The translations under genes were made by a program, and so were the position numbers. 64,000 bases of DNA. Source: Mammaliicoccus sp. Dog046. GTDB lineage: Bacteria; Bacillota; Bacilli; Staphylococcales; Staphylococcaceae. The notes under the pieces were generated by a model. That model searched no databases, was not told the DNA's origin, and was given only the letters and a program-made list of their open reading frames with translations. The DNA is taken from NCBI RefSeq assembly GCF_034039665.1, contig NZ_CP120131.1:944446-1008445 (forward strand), read 5' to 3'. Of this stretch, positions 17,696 to 27,035 are shown piece by piece (positions within the stretch are counted from its first letter, which is position 1; each line of letters begins with the position of its first letter).

Positions 17696-17897
17696 CTGGA
17701 TCATATCCGCCTGGATGGAAGGGATGGCATTTGAGGATTCTAATTGTCCCTAACCATGTTCCTTTGAAGATACCATATTCTGATATTGCTTCTACTGCAT
17801 AGTTTGAACATGTTGGTTGAAACCTACATGTTGGTGGCGTTAATGGTGAAATATAGCGTTGATATAATCTGATAAGTTTAATGAATAGTTTTCTCAT
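17670..17897 (-). CDS. yidD: membrane protein insertion efficiency factor YidD
   Basis: A 75-aa small protein. [40 protein letters not shown] and DPVPPKK are the family signatures, including the three conserved cysteines. It peripherally assists YidC/Sec insertion of membrane proteins. The second ATG (17897) is preferred to 17903 because AGGAG lies 7 bp upstream of it, and S. aureus YidD begins the same way. Its last codons are duplicated at 14343-14368. Confidence 0.93.
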   Translation of the reverse strand: MRKLFIKLIRLYQRYISPLTPPTCRFQPTCSNYAVEAISEYGIFKGTWLGTIRILKCHPFHPGGYDPVPPKKDQK

Positions 17898-17907
17898 ATT
17901 CATGCTC

Positions 17908-18696
17908 CTATTTGTATTTATTCTTCGTTAAGTTATCATAAGGCTTAACTTTTGTTTTATTAAAGTTATAAAAATCAGTTGTTTGGTTCATATTTATTTT
18001 GATTTTTTCATTTTTTATATAACCCGTTGCTTTAATTGAAAATGTTAGTTTCTCAGGTAACGTTTTATTATCTTTAAAAGTTAATTTAAATTTTCCTGAT
18101 TTCACATTTAAATTATCAATTTGACTTAATGATTGCTGGTCTACTAAAGGTGATTGACTATAACCTAATTGATATAAATATTTAAGTACATCTTTATTAG
18201 TACCATCATAAGTTAATGTTCTGCCATCTATCGTTACATCATTTTCTATCGGTTTAAGCATACTTTGATTAAATGTCGTTAAATCAAACCAATCTTGACC
18301 GATTTTTTGATAATGGTCTATTTCTGCATTTTGTGCTTCATAATTTAAGTAATGAACACGTGGAGATGATTTTAATTCATTCGCTTGAATAAAGATACTT
18401 TTATTTTGTGTATTAAATCGCTTGTTTGAACTCTTTTGTTCTATATTAAATGCGAGTTTATCATGATGATTTGAACGGCCATGTGACGTTTGATTAAATG
18501 TTGTTTTATGATCTTGAAAATCAATGGTCGTTTTATTTTGAGATTTAATTGAATGTGAATCTACATCTTTAATATTTTTTTGAAAAGATTCAATCGCTTT
18601 GTTGCCGTTTTTGAAATTACTTTGACCTTGTGGGGCACAACTTGCTAGAATGAAAGTAATGGTTATAACTAAGGTCGATAAAATTAATTTTTTCAA
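17908..18696 (-). CDS. lipoprotein, DUF6612-like
   Basis: A 262-aa predicted lipoprotein with lipobox ILASC (Cys20). It starts at TTG, supported by AGGAAGG nine bases upstream. The mature part is rich in beta-type segments and polar residues, with paired phrases such as [13 protein letters not shown] and a C-terminal TDFYNF. It resembles the LppX/DUF6612-type lipoproteins, as does the gene at 38466. Function unknown; a substrate-binding or envelope role is possible. It lies 11 bp upstream of yidD. Confidence 0.7.
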   Translation of the reverse strand: MKKLILSTLVITITFILASCAPQGQSNFKNGNKAIESFQKNIKDVDSHSIKSQNKTTIDFQDHKTTFNQTSHGRSNHHDKLAFNIEQKSSNKRFNTQNKSIFIQANELKSSPRVHYLNYEAQNAEIDHYQKIGQDWFDLTTFNQSMLKPIENDVTIDGRTLTYDGTNKDVLKYLYQLGYSQSPLVDQQSLSQIDNLNVKSGKFKLTFKDNKTLPEKLTFSIKATGYIKNEKIKINMNQTTDFYNFNKTKVKPYDNLTKNKYK

Positions 18697-18762
18697 TATT
18701 TTCAGCCTTCCTAATTAAATATAGATATAGTTTATCATAATACTAGAAAGAGGTCGTGTGTC

Positions 18763-19230
18763 ATGCGCTTTATAGATCCAAATGATTTAGTTGTAGAATT
18801 AGAATTTAAAGAGAATGAAGATAATCAGCATGCGAAACACGTTCTTGGCATACCCGTTTATAATAATCAATTCATTTTGACACACCATAAAGTTAGAGGT
18901 ATTGAATTCCCAGGTGGAAAAGTTGAGGCACATGAGCAGAATCATGAAGCAGTTTCGCGTGAGTTATATGAAGAGACGGGCGCAATCGCTAAACGCGTTA
19001 GATTTATCGCTTCATATATCGTGTATGATCAAATTCCATTTGATAAAGATGTATATTTTATTGATGTTGAACGTATTGAAGAAAAATCAGATTATCATGA
19101 AACGTATGGCCCAATCATCGTGGATCATATTGAAGAAGTGGAAGATGAGAAAAAAAGTTTCTTGCTTAAAGATGATGCAATATTAAAGTGTGTTGAAAGG
19201 GTGGAGGAACTTGGACTTTTTAAAAAGTAA
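18763..19230 (+). CDS. ytkD: NUDIX hydrolase, YtkD-type nucleoside triphosphatase
   Basis: A 155-aa NUDIX enzyme with a perfect Nudix box near residues 50-72: G-KVEAH-E-QNHEAVS-RE-LYEE-TGA. The flanking IEFPGG and the family context fit B. subtilis YtkD, which hydrolyses (oxidised) dGTP and other nucleoside triphosphates. AGAGGTCG precedes the ATG. The following hydrolase gene overlaps its 3' end. Confidence 0.87.
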   Translation: MRFIDPNDLVVELEFKENEDNQHAKHVLGIPVYNNQFILTHHKVRGIEFPGGKVEAHEQNHEAVSRELYEETGAIAKRVRFIASYIVYDQIPFDKDVYFIDVERIEEKSDYHETYGPIIVDHIEEVEDEKKSFLLKDDAILKCVERVEELGLFKK

Positions 19231-19984
19231 AAAACTACCTGTATTTTTCGATAGTCATATAACCGAAGAAGTGACTTATGAAGTAGATCAATTAAAAGTT
19301 AAAGGCATGTTGATGACACCTCAAGATTCTGTTAATAGAATTGTTGTGTATTTAAGAGGTGGCAAAGGACAAATTGGTAAAGTCAGACCAGGTCGCTTGG
19401 CACAATTTAGTAATCAACATACACTTGTATTTGCACCTTATTATAGAGGGAGTAATGGCAGTGAAGGACGAGATGCTTTCTGTGGTAAAGATTTAAATGA
19501 CGTTACCGTTGGAGTAGATATATTGAAACAACAATATCCAAATGTACCGATACATATCGTAGGCTTTTCAAGAGGTGGTATACAAGGATTATTAACATAT
19601 CAGCAAATTGGTGTTACAAGTTATATCATATGGGGTGGCGTTTCAGATATATTAATGATGTACGAAGAACGCATTGAGCTTAGAAATATGTTGAAAAGAA
19701 TGATTGGTCATCCGAAGAAAGACCGTAGTGCATATGAGACAAGAAATGCATTGAAGGATATACATCAAGATAGTCCACCAATATTAATCGTTCACGGTAC
19801 GGAAGATAAGCAAGTTAATATCAATATGGCTAAACATTTAGAACAACATTTAATTAAAGAAAATGTTGAATATCAAACGATATATAAAGAAGGCGAAGGA
19901 CACGTCTTTCGACCAAATATTGAAAAAGATACCGTTCACAAGATTCAGAAGTGGATGGATCAATGTGAGAAAAATAAAAGCTGA
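19211..19984 (+). CDS. alpha/beta hydrolase, S9-peptidase-like
   Basis: About 257 aa from a TTG at 19211 (also possible: GTG 19190). RGGKGQIGKVRPG forms the oxyanion region, GFSRGG the nucleophile elbow, HGTEDKQV the acid and EGEGHVF the histidine of a complete Ser-Asp-His triad, in the order of the prolyl-oligopeptidase/dienelactone hydrolase clan. Substrate unknown. It overlaps ytkD by about 20 bp, so the two are co-transcribed. Its stop lies at the left copy of a duplicated terminator arm (19973-19990). Confidence 0.8.
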   Translation: MDFLKSKKLPVFFDSHITEEVTYEVDQLKVKGMLMTPQDSVNRIVVYLRGGKGQIGKVRPGRLAQFSNQHTLVFAPYYRGSNGSEGRDAFCGKDLNDVTVGVDILKQQYPNVPIHIVGFSRGGIQGLLTYQQIGVTSYIIWGGVSDILMMYEERIELRNMLKRMIGHPKKDRSAYETRNALKDIHQDSPPILIVHGTEDKQVNINMAKHLEQHLIKENVEYQTIYKEGEGHVFRPNIEKDTVHKIQKWMDQCEKNKS

Positions 19985-19990
19985 GGCAAC
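19973..19990. repeat. left copy of duplicated terminator arm
   Basis: AATAAAAGCTGAGGCAAC is repeated exactly at 20749-20766, where it forms the 5' arm of the terminator between the hydrolase and pckA. The 776-bp interval between the starts of the copies holds the repeat element. Confidence 0.8.
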
Positions 19991-19997
19991 ATAGAGA

Positions 19998-20031
19998 GCC
20001 GGCAAAAGTATAGACTTTGTCGGCATTTTTT
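19998..20031 (+). terminator. terminator inside the repeat element
   Basis: GCCGGCAAA pairs with TTTGTCGGC (one G-T) followed by ATTTTTT. The element at 57526 has an equivalent TGTCGACAAAGT hairpin in the same place. Confidence 0.75.
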
Positions 20032-20035
20032 ACGT

Positions 20036-20104
20036 GCATGCTTTCCGCGGGTATGTTCTCAGCCTGTAGTCTTCGAATCATGTTGTTCCCGCAGGAGTCA
20101 GCGC
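20036..20104. repeat. conserved GC-rich module (copy 1)
   Basis: GCATGCTTTCCGCGGG..TGTTCTCAGCCTGTAGTCTTCG..TTCCCGCAGGAGTCAGCGC. A second copy at 57565-57633 is about 90 percent identical. CCGCGGG and CCCGCAGG ends are complementary in part. Similar TTTCCGCGGG...CCCGCAGGAGTC elements are widespread between genes in Bacillales. Confidence 0.8.
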
Positions 20105-20126
20105 TAAAAATGCTTGAGTTTTGTGG

Positions 20127-20730
20127 CTAACGAGATAGTTCTGGAAAACAATCCTCTTAGAAAATCTAACGAGATAGAAAGTGAAAACAATCCCGTTAGC
20201 GGGAAAAAATGGTGTTCAGAAGTGAGAAATAGAGGTGAAATCCAAAGAAATAGTGCTCTAACGTGATAGTTCTGGAAAACAATCCCCTTAGAAATTCTAA
20301 CGAGATAGAAAACAAAAACAATCTTCTTAGAAATTCTAACGAGATAGAAAGTGGAAACAATCTCGTTAGCGGGAAAAAATGGTGTTCAGAAGTGAGAAAT
20401 AGAGGTGAAATCCAAAAAAATACTGCTCTAACGAGATAGTTCTAGAAAACAATCCTCTTAGAAATTCTAACGAGATAGAAAGTGAAAACAATCTCGTTAG
20501 CGGGAAAAAATGGTGTTCAGAAGTGAGAAATAGAGGTGAAATCCAAAGAAATAGTGCTCTAACGAGATAGTTTCAGAAAACAATCTTCTTAGAAATTCTA
20601 ACGAGATAGAAAATGGAAACAATCTCGTTAGCGGGAAAAAATGGTGTTCAGAAGTGAGAAATAGAGGTGAAATCCAAAGAAATAGTGCTCTAACGTGATA
20701 GTTCTAGAAAACAATCTCGTTAGCCATCAC
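20127..20730. repeat. CTAACGAGATAG array (family B), composite 131-bp units
   Basis: The word CTAACGAGATAG (or its ATCTCGTTAG complement) recurs throughout. A pair of hairpins 39 bp apart plus a spacer (GCGGGAAAAAATGGTGTTC..) makes a 131-bp unit: GCGGGAAAA occurs at 20199, 20369, 20500 and 20631 (intervals 170, 131, 131; the first includes one extra 39-bp copy). No coding frame. It fills the 819-bp gap between the convergent hydrolase and pckA genes. Confidence 0.88.
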
Positions 20731-20751
20731 ATTCACATGTATATCAATAAT

Positions 20752-20790
20752 AAAAGCTGAGGCAACTTGTACAAGTTGCCTCAGCTTTTT
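20752..20790. terminator. bidirectional terminator between hydrolase and pckA
   Basis: AAAAGCTGAGGCAACTT pairs with AAGTTGCCTCAGCTTTT around GTAC; T tracts on both strands. Its 5' arm is duplicated at 19973-19990. Confidence 0.92.
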
Positions 20791-20803
20791 ATAAATCATA
20801 AAT

Positions 20804-22408
20804 TTAATTATTTTTATTAAATGTAAATCCACCATCATTTTGAATATGTTCTGATGACTCACCGAATTTAGCAAAGTTTTCTTTAAAGTTTTTAGCTAGT
20901 TGTTTTGCTTTTTCATCATAAGCATCTGAAGAAACCCAAGTGTTACGTGGATATAAAATTTCTTCTGGTACGCCTGATACGTATTTCGGAATATTTAGTC
21001 CGAAGATATCATCTTGTACGAATTCAGCATTTTTAATTTCTCCACTGATTGCTCTGCGAATCATTGAACGTGTATGTTTAAGATCCATTCTAGAACCAAC
21101 ACCATATTCTCCGCCAGTCCATCCTGTGTTTACAAGATATACATCAACATCATGCTCATCTATAAGTTTACCTAATAGTTCTGCATATTCAGTTGCATGT
21201 AATGGTAAGAATGGTGAACCGAAACATGTTGAGAATACTGGTTGTGGGCTAGTAACGCCTCTTTCAGTACCTGCTAATTTAGAAGTAAATCCACTTAAGA
21301 AATGATACATTGCTTGTGATTTATCTAATTTAGAAATTGGAGGTAATACGCCAAATGCATCTGCTGTTAAGAAAATAATTGTATTTGGATGTCCCGCAAT
21401 TGATGGAGTAATAATGTTATCGATAAAATCAATAGGGTATGCAGCACGTGTGTTTTCAGTTAATGATGTATCCTCATAATCAACTTCACCTGATTCTTGC
21501 ACGCCAACATTTTCTAATACTGTTCCGTAACGAATCGCATCATAAATTTGAGGTTCTTTTTCACGACTTAGACTAACTGTCTTCGCGTAGCAACCACCTT
21601 CAATATTGAATACACCATTTTCATTCCAACCATGTTCATCGTCACCGATTAGTTTTCTGTTTGGATCTGCTGATAATGTTGTTTTACCTGTACCTGATAA
21701 ACCGAAGAATAAAGCAACATCTTTATTGTAGCCAACGTTAGCTGAACAATGCATACTCATAATGCCTTTTTTAGGTAAAAGGTAGTTCATTACAGAGAAG
21801 ATACCTTTCTTCATTTCACCTGCATATTCAGTACCACCGATCAAAATAACACGATGTTTGAATGATGTAATGATGAATGTTTCAGAATTAGTGCCATCTA
21901 CTTCAGGATCTGCTTTAAATCCTGGTGCACTAATTACAGTGAAGTTAGGTGTAATGTTTAATGCTTCTTCTTTCGTTTCTGGGCGGATAAACATATTTTG
22001 TGCGAAAAGGTTATGCCAAGGAAGTTCGTTGATTACTCGTAAGTCTAATCTTGAAGATTCATCAGCTCCAGCATAGCCATTGAATACGTATATATCTGAT
22101 TTTTGGTTTAAGTAGTCTATAACTTTGTCATATAGATTGAGGAAGTATTCTTCTGAGATCGGTTGGTTAATTGTACCCCAGTCGATGTCTTGTTCTGTAT
22201 CTTGTTCTTTAACTATAAATTTATCTTTTGGTGATCGACCTGTGTATTTACCTGTTTCCATTCTAATTGCACCAGATTCAGTTAATATACCTTCACCAGA
22301 TTCTAAAATGTGACGGTACAATTCTGTTCTAGACAGTTGGTTGTGAGTAGATTCCTTTTTGAGCAGGTTAGTTAATTCGATTGTTTCCGTAATAGTCTGT
22401 ATTGCCAT
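20804..22408 (-). CDS. pckA: phosphoenolpyruvate carboxykinase (ATP)
   Basis: A 534-aa full-length Pck[15 protein letters not shown], the P-loop [14 protein letters not shown] (near 235-248), GDDEHGW and [10 protein letters not shown] are the family signatures. It converts oxaloacetate and ATP to PEP, CO2 and ADP, the first committed step of gluconeogenesis. GGAGG precedes the ATG. A near-consensus catabolite response element lies 32 bp upstream of the start, so glucose repression through CcpA is likely. Monocistronic. Confidence 0.97.
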   Translation of the reverse strand: MAIQTITETIELTNLLKKESTHNQLSRTELYRHILESGEGILTESGAIRMETGKYTGRSPKDKFIVKEQDTEQDIDWGTINQPISEEYFLNLYDKVIDYLNQKSDIYVFNGYAGADESSRLDLRVINELPWHNLFAQNMFIRPETKEEALNITPNFTVISAPGFKADPEVDGTNSETFIITSFKHRVILIGGTEYAGEMKKGIFSVMNYLLPKKGIMSMHCSANVGYNKDVALFFGLSGTGKTTLSADPNRKLIGDDEHGWNENGVFNIEGGCYAKTVSLSREKEPQIYDAIRYGTVLENVGVQESGEVDYEDTSLTENTRAAYPIDFIDNIITPSIAGHPNTIIFLTADAFGVLPPISKLDKSQAMYHFLSGFTSKLAGTERGVTSPQPVFSTCFGSPFLPLHATEYAELLGKLIDEHDVDVYLVNTGWTGGEYGVGSRMDLKHTRSMIRRAISGEIKNAEFVQDDIFGLNIPKYVSGVPEEILYPRNTWVSSDAYDEKAKQLAKNFKENFAKFGESSEHIQNDGGFTFNKNN

Positions 22409-22439
22409 AAATGACGACCTCCATATGTTAATTTTATAG

Positions 22440-22455
22440 TTGTAAGCATTTTCAT
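22440..22455. promoter_or_regulatory. cre-like site upstream of pckA
   Basis: TTGTAAGCATTTTCAT matches the consensus WTGNAARCGNWWNCAW at all but one position (A for the central G). CcpA repression of gluconeogenic pckA is established in staphylococci; binding here is inferred. Confidence 0.7.
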
Positions 22456-22543
22456 GGAATTAGTATAACACATTGAATTTTATAGTCTATACTAATTGGG
22501 GAATTTATTATAAAAATTTTATAATACGAGAACTTGAGGTACA

Positions 22544-22572
22544 TTGACATTAATGAAAATCTCTAGTATTAT
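22544..22572 (+). promoter_or_regulatory. promoter of the metK leader
   Basis: TTGACA (22544-22549), 17-bp spacer, TATTAT (22567-22572), 15 bp before the S-box aptamer. Confidence 0.75.
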
Positions 22573-22586
22573 CATTTTTGACGGAT

Positions 22587-22756
22587 TCTCTTATCCTGAG
22601 TGGTGGAGGGACATGGACCCAATGAAACCCAGCAACCTCTTTCGAATGCGAAAGAAAGGTGCCAAACCGTTTGCAGACCAATATTGTCTGAACGATAAGA
22701 GCGAATGGACGAGTGTGCCTTCTCTCTTTATTTTATTGAGAGTGGGCACTTTTTAT
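22587..22756 (+). ncRNA. SAM riboswitch (S-box) with terminator, upstream of metK
   Basis: Aptamer 22587-22704 shows TTATC..GAGTGGTGGAGGGA, ACCCAATGAAACCCAGCAACC, GGTGCCAA..CC, GCAGA and the closing AACGATAAGA. The expression platform is a hairpin at about 22711-22756 (AGTGTGCC..CTCTC against GAGAG..GGGCACT, then TTTTTAT). SAM binding would favour the terminator and lower metK expression. Confidence 0.95.
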
Positions 22757-22803
22757 TTGCGCTGAGGTAGAGACCGTACAACTATATTTAAAGGAGATTT
22801 TTT

Positions 22804-23997
22804 ATGTCAAAAAATAGAAGACTCTTCACATCTGAATCGGTAACTGAAGGACACCCAGATAAAATCGCGGACCAAATTTCTGATGCGATTTTAGACGAAT
22901 TATTAAAGGGAGATCCTAAAGCGAGAGTCGCATGTGAAACAACAGTAACAACTGGTATGGCACTTATTGCTGGTGAAATATCAACTTCAACTTATGTCGA
23001 CATTCCAAAAGTAGTTAGACAAACGGTTAAAGATATAGGGTACACAAGAGCGAAGTACGGTTACGATTTCCAAACAATGGCCATTTTAACTGCAATAGAT
23101 GAACAATCAGCTGATATAGCTCAAGGTGTTGATTGTGCATTAGAAGATAGAGACGATTTAACTGATAATGAAATAGAATCAATTGGCGCAGGAGACCAAG
23201 GTTTAATGTTCGGTTTTGCTACTAACGAAACAGAAACTTATATGCCTTTACCTGGTTACCTTGCGCATCAATTAGCGAAAAAATTAACAGATGTACGTAA
23301 AGAAGGTACGTTAGATTATTTACGTCCAGATGGTAAGACGCAAGTAACAGTTGAATACGATGAAAATGATAAACCAGTAAGAGTAGACACAGTTGTCATT
23401 TCATCACAACATCATGAAAAAATTGAACTAGAAAAAATTCAACAAGATATTAAAGACCATGTTATTTATCCAATCGTGCCTAAAGATTTATTAGATGAGA
23501 ATACTAAATTCTTTATAAATCCAACAGGTAGATTCGTAATTGGTGGACCTCAAGGTGATGCTGGTTTAACTGGTAGAAAAATTATCGTTGATACATACGG
23601 TGGCTATGCAAGACATGGTGGCGGTTGTTTCAGTGGTAAAGACCCAACAAAAGTAGATAGATCAGGTGCTTACGCTGCAAGATACGTAGCAAAAAATATC
23701 GTAGCAAGCGGCTTAGCTGATAAATGTGAAGTCCAATTAGCTTATGCGATTGGTGTGGCACAACCAGTATCGATTTCTATCGAAACTTTCGGTACAGGTA
23801 AAGTAGACGAAACATCATTAGTTGAAAAAGTAAGAGAATTATTCGACTTAAGACCAGCAGGAATCATTAAAATGTTGAACTTAAGACAACCTATCTATAA
23901 ACAAACAGCAGCATATGGACATTTCGGAAGAACAGATGTTCAATTGCCATGGGAAGAACTAGATAAAGTTGATGATTTGAAGACATTACTTAAATAA
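22804..23997 (+). CDS. metK: S-adenosylmethionine synthetase
   Basis: A 397-aa full-length Met[21 protein letters not shown] at the N-terminus, [12 protein letters not shown] (the methionine-binding hexapeptide region) and [19 protein letters not shown] (P-loop-like) are all present. It makes SAM from methionine and ATP. AAAGGAG precedes the ATG. It is controlled by the SAM riboswitch just upstream and ends at its own terminator. pckA and metK are divergent, sharing a 395-bp control region, as in S. aureus. Confidence 0.98.
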   Translation: MSKNRRLFTSESVTEGHPDKIADQISDAILDELLKGDPKARVACETTVTTGMALIAGEISTSTYVDIPKVVRQTVKDIGYTRAKYGYDFQTMAILTAIDEQSADIAQGVDCALEDRDDLTDNEIESIGAGDQGLMFGFATNETETYMPLPGYLAHQLAKKLTDVRKEGTLDYLRPDGKTQVTVEYDENDKPVRVDTVVISSQHHEKIELEKIQQDIKDHVIYPIVPKDLLDENTKFFINPTGRFVIGGPQGDAGLTGRKIIVDTYGGYARHGGGCFSGKDPTKVDRSGAYAARYVAKNIVASGLADKCEVQLAYAIGVAQPVSISIETFGTGKVDETSLVEKVRELFDLRPAGIIKMLNLRQPIYKQTAAYGHFGRTDVQLPWEELDKVDDLKTLLK

Positions 23998-24006
23998 GAA
24001 GTTATA

Positions 24007-24040
24007 AACCCCAAACTGCATTCGTAGTTTGGGTTTTTTT
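24007..24040 (+). terminator. metK terminator
   Basis: ACCCCAAACT pairs with AGTTTGGGT followed by seven T. Confidence 0.92.
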
Positions 24041-24052
24041 GATTTAGAGGGA

Positions 24053-24165
24053 GTGTTGTTCGCAAGATAGGACGAACGTGCAAATAAGAGTGTCGTTGTT
24101 TACAAGAATGGGCGAACGTGCAAATAAGAGTGTCGTTATTAGCATTTTGAGTTAAAAATGCAATC
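24053..24165. repeat. 40-bp palindromic array (family A), degenerate copies
   Basis: GTGCAAATAAGAGTGTCGTT recurs at 24078 and 24118 (40 bp apart), followed by a TATTAGCATTTT half unit. Same period and words as the arrays at 195 and 62347. The remainder of the 342-bp gap before 24340 holds only an AT-rich promoter region. Confidence 0.75.
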
Positions 24166-24339
24166 AAAATCACCTGATTTACCAAGTTATTTACAATTTT
24201 AGTGTTGATTAACTATTGAATTGTACGAAGTTTAAAAAATAACGGCATATATCGTATATATTTAAGGTTATATACTGAATTTCTTTAGGATTTTTACTAT
24301 AATAGAGTTATTACATTTGAAAGGGAGCGATATGCAATT

Positions 24340-25251
24340 ATGAGCCAATTAGAGCCGATTCATTATGGATTAATCGCAGCTGTTATTATTGCGATTATAT
24401 TTATTATATTATTTTTCGTTGCATTGAAACAAAAGAAAAAATCTCTGAATAAAATTCAAGAAACACACAAACAACAGAACGAGTCATTGAAATCAGAACA
24501 TCAGGAAAAGCTTGATCACGAAAGAGTAGAAAATAAAAAAGTATTAACTAAAGAAAAAGAAAATCATCAACAAGAAATTTCACAAAAAGAAAGAGAAATT
24601 GATTCATTAAAGTTATTCTCTAAAAATGAAGGCGAGTATATTACAGATAGACATTTATTAGAATTGAGAGATCAATTAGTAAATGAACGCCGAATTAGAC
24701 CGGAAGATATGCATATTATGGCGAATATCTTTTTACCAAAAGATCCACTAGGCAAGATTCGTCAAGTTGATCATTTAGTATTAACGAGAACAGGTATTTA
24801 TGTAATTGACTCAAACTTAGTTAGCGGTCATATTTACCATGGTATTACTGAACAACAGTTTGGTGATTTCCCAGTATTAGGTCAAGTGTTCGAAACATTA
24901 GATTTGAACAAGAACAAAGAGCAAACGTTATTACTTGAAAGAGAAGCGGACAAGAAGACAGCTGCGTTCCATTCTTATACGGATAATGTTAAGCATGTAG
25001 AAGCAACGACAGAAGAATTGCAAAGACAACTTGAATTGAACTATACGCCTACACCAATCTTATATTTCCATCCTAATGAAGTTTCTGAAGCAACAATCAG
25101 CAACTATTCACAAGATCCAAATATAAAAGTACTTGTTGGTGAAAAGCAATTACAACACTTCTTTAATAAATTCGTATTCCATGGTAGATTCCAATATAGC
25201 GTGGAAGATTTAGAAAGAATTATGGAAGAAATCGAAAAATTTAATCCGTAA
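24340..25251 (+). CDS. membrane-anchored NERD (nuclease-related) domain protein
   Basis: A 303-aa protein: one N-terminal membrane helix (residues about 8-30), a charged coiled coil (about 32-95, rich in K/E/Q), then a NERD-type domain with HIMANIFLPKD and RQVDHLVLTRTGIYVID, and a C-terminal segment ending in SVEDLERIMEEI. NERD domains are linked to nuclease folds, but biochemical activity in this family is unproven. Topology suggests the domain is cytoplasmic. GAAAGGGAG lies upstream. Monocistronic. Confidence 0.75.
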   Translation: MSQLEPIHYGLIAAVIIAIIFIILFFVALKQKKKSLNKIQETHKQQNESLKSEHQEKLDHERVENKKVLTKEKENHQQEISQKEREIDSLKLFSKNEGEYITDRHLLELRDQLVNERRIRPEDMHIMANIFLPKDPLGKIRQVDHLVLTRTGIYVIDSNLVSGHIYHGITEQQFGDFPVLGQVFETLDLNKNKEQTLLLEREADKKTAAFHSYTDNVKHVEATTEELQRQLELNYTPTPILYFHPNEVSEATISNYSQDPNIKVLVGEKQLQHFFNKFVFHGRFQYSVEDLERIMEEIEKFNP

Positions 25252-25342
25252 GCAAAAAACATGAACTATTTAATTCTACAAGTTATACTTACCAAACAAT
25301 GTTCATTTAATATTGAATGAATAATTTATAGGAGGTCTAAGA

Positions 25343-26185
25343 ATGACTCAGAAGACAATAGAATTTTACAACGGTAATACAATTCCAGCCCTTGGATTAG
25401 GTACATTCAGAGTTGATAATAGCGACGAATGTAAAGAAGCAGTTAAACATGCGATCATAAGTGGTTATCGCCATATAGATACAGCGAAAGTGTACGAAAA
25501 TGAAGAAATGGTTGGACAAGGCATTAAAGAAGGTTTAGCTGAAGCTGGTTTAAATCGTGAAGATTTATTCATAACAACTAAGCTTTGGATGTCTGATTAC
25601 GGTCGTGAAAGCGTGCAAGCAGCATATGAAGCGTCATTACAAAGACTAGGTCTTGATTATGTTGATTTATATTTAATTCATTGGCCAGGTATAGATTCAG
25701 CATTAATTGTTGAAACTTGGAAAGCAATGGAAGCTTTATATAATGAAGGAAAAGTAAAAAATATTGGTGTAAGTAATTTCAATGTAAATCACTTAGAAGA
25801 TTTATTGAAAGCTACTTCAATTAAACCAGTCATCAACCAAATTGAATGTCATCCATACATGACTCAAACAGAATTAAGATCTTACTTGAAAGCACAAAAT
25901 ATTGTCGCTCAATCATGGTCTCCATTAATGAATGGACAAATTCTTGAAGATGAAGTTGTTAAAGAAATAGCAAATGAATTAGGTAAAACACCAGCACAAG
26001 TAATCATCAGATGGAATGTTGATGAAGAAATTGTTGTAATACCTAAATCAGTTACACCATCAAGAATTGAAGAAAACTTAAACGTATTTGATTTTGAACT
26101 ATCTGAAAATCAATTAGCAAGATTAAATGATTTAAATAAAGATGAAAGAATTGGTCCAGACCCAGCAGAATTTTCTGGTCAATAA
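25343..26185 (+). CDS. aldo/keto reductase
   Basis: A 280-aa AKR. GYRHIDTAKVYENEE contains the catalytic Asp and Tyr, LYLIHWPG the catalytic His, and KNIGVSNFNVNHLEDLL, NQIECHPYM and VVIPKSVTPSRIEENLNVFDFEL the NADPH pocket. It is close to YtbE/2,5-diketo-D-gluconate reductase types that reduce aldehydes such as methylglyoxal with NADPH. ATAGGAGG precedes the ATG. Single gene followed by a perfect palindromic terminator. Confidence 0.93.
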   Translation: MTQKTIEFYNGNTIPALGLGTFRVDNSDECKEAVKHAIISGYRHIDTAKVYENEEMVGQGIKEGLAEAGLNREDLFITTKLWMSDYGRESVQAAYEASLQRLGLDYVDLYLIHWPGIDSALIVETWKAMEALYNEGKVKNIGVSNFNVNHLEDLLKATSIKPVINQIECHPYMTQTELRSYLKAQNIVAQSWSPLMNGQILEDEVVKEIANELGKTPAQVIIRWNVDEEIVVIPKSVTPSRIEENLNVFDFELSENQLARLNDLNKDERIGPDPAEFSGQ

Positions 26186-26190
26186 AATTG

Positions 26191-26226
26191 AAAAAGCATA
26201 TCACGTAGCTACGTGATATGCTTTTT
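26191..26226. terminator. perfect palindromic bidirectional terminator
   Basis: AAAAAGCATATCACGTAG is followed at once by its reverse complement CTACGTGATATGCTTTTT, serving the convergent aldo/keto reductase and crcB genes. Confidence 0.92.
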
Positions 26227-26234
26227 ATTATGGG

Positions 26235-26582
26235 TTAAAAAATATAACCTAAGTAACAAGCACTAATTGAAAGCACGATCGTTAAGAGGATATAAATAAC
26301 CATTTGTTTATAAGATTTTAATAAAAAGCGTTCATACACTTCGAGTAGGTGAGTAGAGAACGTTGTGAATCCACCACAGAATCCGATAGCTAATAATGCA
26401 TACATTGCGTCATCCGACTCGAAATGGTGCGCAACAATACCAATGATGAAGCTTCCAATTATATTGACTAATAATGTAGCTATTGGGAATGAAGTTGCGC
26501 AATACTTAGTACATAAATTGTTTACAAACTGTCTGCAAACAGCACCGAAACCTGAACTGATCATAATTAAGAACAATGTCAT
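26235..26582 (-). CDS. crcB: fluoride channel CrcB/Fluc, subunit 2
   Basis: A 115-aa four-helix protein. SSGFGAVCRQFVNNL, FPIATLLVNIIGSFIIGI and GFCGGFTTFSTHLLE are Fluc signatures (pore Asn, Phe-box and Thr-Ser track). Two non-identical Fluc genes usually assemble as antiparallel heterodimers that export fluoride. Its ATG overlaps the stop of the upstream crcB by 4 bp (ATGA), so the pair is translationally coupled. No fluoride riboswitch is visible. Confidence 0.93.
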   Translation of the reverse strand: MTLFLIMISSGFGAVCRQFVNNLCTKYCATSFPIATLLVNIIGSFIIGIVAHHFESDDAMYALLAIGFCGGFTTFSTHLLEVYERFLLKSYKQMVIYILLTIVLSISACYLGYIF

Positions 26583-26944
26583 AAGCGAACGGCTCCTTTC
26601 TTATATCCTATAGCTATAAACACAAATCCAAGCAACATACTACTCAATACGTATATAAAAGCTAATAAGAATTTGCCATTCATTAATAATTGAACAGTTT
26701 CTAGACTAAGTGATGAGTATGTAGTAAAAGCACCTAGAAATCCAGTCGTAATTAATTTTTTGAAATTCGGGTGTGATTTGAAATAAGAAATGAGATAAGT
26801 TGAAAAAACACCCATTAATAAAGCACCTAAAACATTAACTGTGAGTGTAGCAAACGGGAAATAGGACTGTTGAATGAGCAACGCGCAAATGTAGCGCAAA
26901 CTGCCACCTAAACAACCGCCAATAAATATAGCAATATAAACCAT
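26579..26944 (-). CDS. crcB: fluoride channel CrcB/Fluc, subunit 1
   Basis: A 121-aa paralogue: GGCLGGSLRYICALLIQ, FPFATLTVNVLGALLMG and TGFLGAFTTYSSLSLE. GGAGG precedes the ATG. Together with the gene at 26235 it should form the dual-topology channel that lowers cytoplasmic fluoride. The two share the helix plan but differ in loop charges, which is how opposite orientation is set. Confidence 0.93.
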   Translation of the reverse strand: MVYIAIFIGGCLGGSLRYICALLIQQSYFPFATLTVNVLGALLMGVFSTYLISYFKSHPNFKKLITTGFLGAFTTYSSLSLETVQLLMNGKFLLAFIYVLSSMLLGFVFIAIGYKKGAVRL

Positions 26945-26961
26945 AGAAAATCCTCCATATA

Positions 26962-27023
26962 AAAATGGTGTCTAAATTTCTAATAGCTATCGTTAGCATA
27001 ATTAGAACTTAGGCACCATTTTA
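26962..27023 (-). terminator. long hairpin between the 27036 gene and crcB
   Basis: On the minus strand AAAATGGTG.CTAAGTTCTAAT pairs with ATTAGAA.TTAG.CACCATTTTT. It probably ends transcription of the small membrane protein gene before the crcB pair. I looked for the crcB (fluoride) riboswitch consensus and did not find it here. Confidence 0.7.
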
Positions 27024-27035
27024 TCATTTATTAAG

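Noticed and set aside
22544..22765. 73-codon frame before metK
   Set aside because: It lies wholly in the SAM riboswitch and its promoter.
23940..24185. 81-codon frame on the minus strand over the metK end
   Set aside because: It overlaps the metK 3' end, its terminator and a family A array; no ribosome site.
26945..27035. Fluoride riboswitch before the crcB pair
   Set aside because: The sequence forms a simple long hairpin and lacks the crcB-motif conserved blocks; it is better explained as a terminator.
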